DNA from: Sequoia sempervirens
Lineage: Eukaryota > Streptophyta > Pinopsida > Cupressales > Cupressaceae
Assembly (NCBI GenBank): GCA_007258455.2
Contig: VDFB02254869.1
Coordinates: 453,312 to 517,311, forward strand
Reading direction: 5' to 3'
Length of the DNA stretch: 64,000 bases
Position numbers and translations under genes: made by a program. Every line of letters begins with the position of its first letter. The first letter of the stretch is position 1. Under the pieces are notes generated by a model. The model was not told where the DNA came from, ran no database searches, and worked only from the letters and a program-made list of their open reading frames with translations. Positions 61,364 through 64,000 of the stretch are shown here, in pieces.

Positions 61364-62085
61364 CTTTCGTTGTTGGATGAATTCAAATTAAAGGAGTATG
61401 CACAAAGAACGAATTATGACCCTAAAGGGTACATACACTCTTGTAAGAAAAAGCAAAACCTTAGTGGATATACCCATGTTCCTATATCAGGGGAAGATGT
61501 GTTTAAGAATAAAGAAGCCAAAGAAGTAGAGGAGGTTATAGAAAATTTCAAGGAGTTAGAGAAAAAAAAAGCAAAGGTTGCAAGAAATGGATGATTCATC
61601 TGAAGAAGAATCTACAGGAGAAATTGAAGCACAATCACAACAGAGAACAATCTCTCGGATGATGAATGATGAATATGAAGAACTCCCTGATAGGGACTTA
61701 CAAGTAGCCAAGGAATTGCGTGTAGATGAAGATGATAGGCTTACAGCCTATGAATCCTTTATTTTTGATAATGAGTTTGTGAAGTCAAGAGAATTTAAAT
61801 ATTTTTTATATAATTACAAAGGAAAAAGGTTGAGGGAATCCATCCCAAATATTACCCCTGAAAATGAACAACAATTGATGAAAAGGTTGAAAGATGATAT
61901 AGACAGTGAAGTGCAGAACATGACCCCTGAAAGGGGTAGATAGTTGTTACTTGAAGCTGGTGTAATAGTATTTCCTAGTTGGGACCCCAGTGCCTCTTTA
62001 ATTTTTGATAGTTTTTTGCATAACAAGGAAGGAGAATACAAGTTAAACATAGAGGGTGTTGGAATTGTAAATTTTTGAAAAATTT
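61364..62085 (+). pseudogene. Unknown gene family, unit B, right-arm copy
   Basis: Frames 61370-61594 and 61578-61943 are identical in translation to the left copy, with the same one-base shift between them and the same TAG after PERGR. The reading leaves homology after LNIEGV at about 62060, the same junction as in the left arm. Confidence 0.6.
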
Positions 62086-63247
62086 ACATTCATAAATCCC
62101 TCATAGAAAACCAAATCTTGATGTAATTGTATGTGATCACAATCAAATTTGATCCCCAAAAAAAAAATTCTCTAAGTAAAAACATTTTGATCCATATCGG
62201 CAAGAGTTGGTGTAGATATCCCCAATCTCTAAGCCATTGTTTTCCAATGAAGGTGTTTTCGGCATATTGGCAGGAAATCAAAGTTTTCATACCGATGAAA
62301 TCACATGGGAAAATACATATCGGGAGGACACAACTCGCGGTTTCACCGATGTAGAGGCTTATCGACAAGATAAAATTTGTCAGCATGAGGTTTGTAAGTT
62401 AGCCCGAGCTTATAAGTCTCACCGATGAAATACTACCAGCGAGACATTTATTCTCTCACACCGACAAAACATAGAAGAAATACTTATCAGCAAGACAAAC
62501 AACATCAGGGTAAGATAAACAAGTCATACCAAGCAAATGTGTCTTACCAATGAAATACCATCGGTAAGAAGTTCGTCATGTCTCACCGATCGAGAACAAG
62601 AAAAGAATATCGGTGAAACAAAGAGTTGTTGGTGAAAGTTTGAAAGGTTCCCCCAACTCCCCATGTTACAATGATAAAGAGTTATATCGGTGGGAGTCTT
62701 GGGACATGTTCAAGATCGAAGAAATGAACATTGAGGAGACTCGTAGCTGCGGGGAAGCTATTGAATGTCTTAGCGAGGTATAATCTCTTGCCGATGAAGA
62801 TGTGAATAAGATCAAAAGATCTTCGGTGTGACTTTTGGCGATATTTACAAATATTGAAAAGATGAATTATGTATCGATGAAAAGAATATTGTGTCTCCCC
62901 AAACAACAAGTTTTTTGGTGAACATTGGCTAAAATCAAGTATAAATAATTGCCCAGAGTTCAAATTGTCTTTCTGATATAAAATGCTTGATGTGACAGTG
63001 AAAATTTCAAAAAGATTGCAAACTTGTGCCCAAAGCTGAACATTAATGGCGGTACGAACGCACAAAGAGATAGTTGATTTCCTGAATTGAAGAGAAATAA
63101 TTGAAGAAGATATTGGGTGAAATTAACAATGGAAGAAATAGGGGAAAGGACGAAGAATCAAAGAACCTTGCGGCCAAAGGATTTGAAACAAAACCTGTGA
63201 GTCTTCTGTAAATTTTATTTCTAATTTTGTTATTTTAAGGAGGTATA
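62086..63247. other. Right-arm upstream region of unit A with cggtgaga/tcaccgat motifs
   Basis: Counterpart of 12907-14061. The motif copies are retained. Confidence 0.4.
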
Positions 63248-64000
63248 ATGGAGGGAACGAGCTCAGGGAAAACAAAAGGTAAAAAACAAAGTGAGAGTAG
63301 TTGTCCTAAGAGCAAAAAATAGAAAGTTAAAACTGAAAATGAACCAGGGGTAGTTGAAAGAAAATTGAACCAAGACCTAATTGCTTAGTTGCCCGACTTT
63401 GGACCTAGGGCCAGGCACTCCGCGCAGCTCAGGGCAGATGTAGAAAAGTTAGAGGATAGGTACAAACACATATGAGATACATGGACCCTAATAAGGGGAT
63501 ATGCGATATTCATTTTTCATTACCACAGAAAGAACCGGTATGAACCAATGTGTAACCCCTGGAAATTTAACCTAGGAAGGCTGGTATGCCCAAATGTGTT
63601 TGTAGATGTGTAGTTGGTGGAAGTATTAGCTATTTGTTATGATCCCAAGCTTAAATCTATTTGTTACCCTTTTGGAAAACCATTTATACATGTGTCAGAA
63701 GCTGCAATTTGTGAGGTGTTTAATCTAGGCCACAATCTGCGAGGTCTTTAATCTAGGAGTGTGCGATGAGAAAATTGTATATGAGGAGCTAGAAAGAATT
63801 ATGGAGATTGGATACAATATACAAGGGTTGGAGACTACCATTGCATATATTTAAAAAGGATGGAAATGTAACTCCATTGGATGATAATGATGGTCCCCTA
63901 TTCCATGTTGACCTATTTGAACCATACTTGAAGTATACATATTACTCAGTGTGCCAAGTGCTAGGAATGGATGTCCCTGAATACATGCCAATTGTGCTGA
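63248..64000 (+). pseudogene. Unknown gene unit A, N-terminal part, right-arm copy (cut by window end)
   Basis: ATG at 63248 (partner of the minus-strand ATG at 12906), with the same basic N-terminus, the same FNLGRLVCPNVFVDV segment and the same in-frame stops. It continues past 64000. Confidence 0.55.

Larger units (their letters stand above)
49523..64000 (-). repeat. Right arm of the giant inverted repeat
   Basis: Reverse-complement copy of 12154-26602, running off the window end. Frames in 52325-55310, 57402-57620 and 61001-63065 translate identically to their left-arm partners. 49641-52140 and 58690-60860 show repeated substitutions and small indels. Confidence 0.9.

Overview
The window looks like a repeat-rich intergenic block of a large seed-plant nuclear genome. 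It is AT-rich and has spliced plant CACTA transposase genes, a Copia element primed by initiator tRNA-Met, plant L1 LINEs and long microsatellites. A gymnosperm is plausible, but this is inference only. I see no intact host gene, no rRNA or tRNA gene and no CRISPR array. Almost every recognisable reading frame belongs to a decayed mobile element.

Region by region: about 1-24000 reads as one very large CACTA (En/Spm) element on the plus strand. The TNP2 transposase exons lie at 364-1748, 5694-7770 and 14911-15996. A second spliced gene at 20380-23822 joins a SET (lysine methyltransferase) domain to a Transposase_24/TNPA-like region. The element has been invaded repeatedly: by a gag-protease-only Copia element (1749-5693) inside a TNP2 exon; by a minus-strand block of an unknown gene family (8105-14790), itself split by a 5.1 kb insertion with an 11-base direct repeat; and by two LTR-like blocks (18448-19999 and 24640-26220), the second a solo LTR with a perfect 5-base target duplication.

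26600-49422 is AT-rich sequence holding a large direct repeat: R1 at 30252-34407, R2 at 39944-40566 plus 46975-49422. R2 is split by 6.4 kb carrying a two-ORF LINE on the minus strand. The ORF1 of that LINE begins with a segment resembling the NF-YA (CCAAT-binding factor) core. Between R1 and R2 lie two other LINE remnants pointing towards each other, with a near-perfect 57-base-arm hairpin between them.

After a 100-N assembly gap (49423-49522), the rest of the window (49523-64000) is an inverted copy of about 12154-26600. Coordinates pair to a constant sum of about 76137-76154. It includes the CACTA 3' half, the SET/TNPA gene, both LTR blocks and the unknown gene cluster. The right arm runs off the window end. 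Divergence between the arms is patchy, with long stretches that look identical and others a few percent different. This could mean gene conversion, recent duplication, or a misplaced haplotig joined at the gap.

There is no gene cooperation in the operon sense. The interest lies in protein-domain capture by transposons (SET with CACTA, NF-YA with LINE), the nesting order, and the palindrome.
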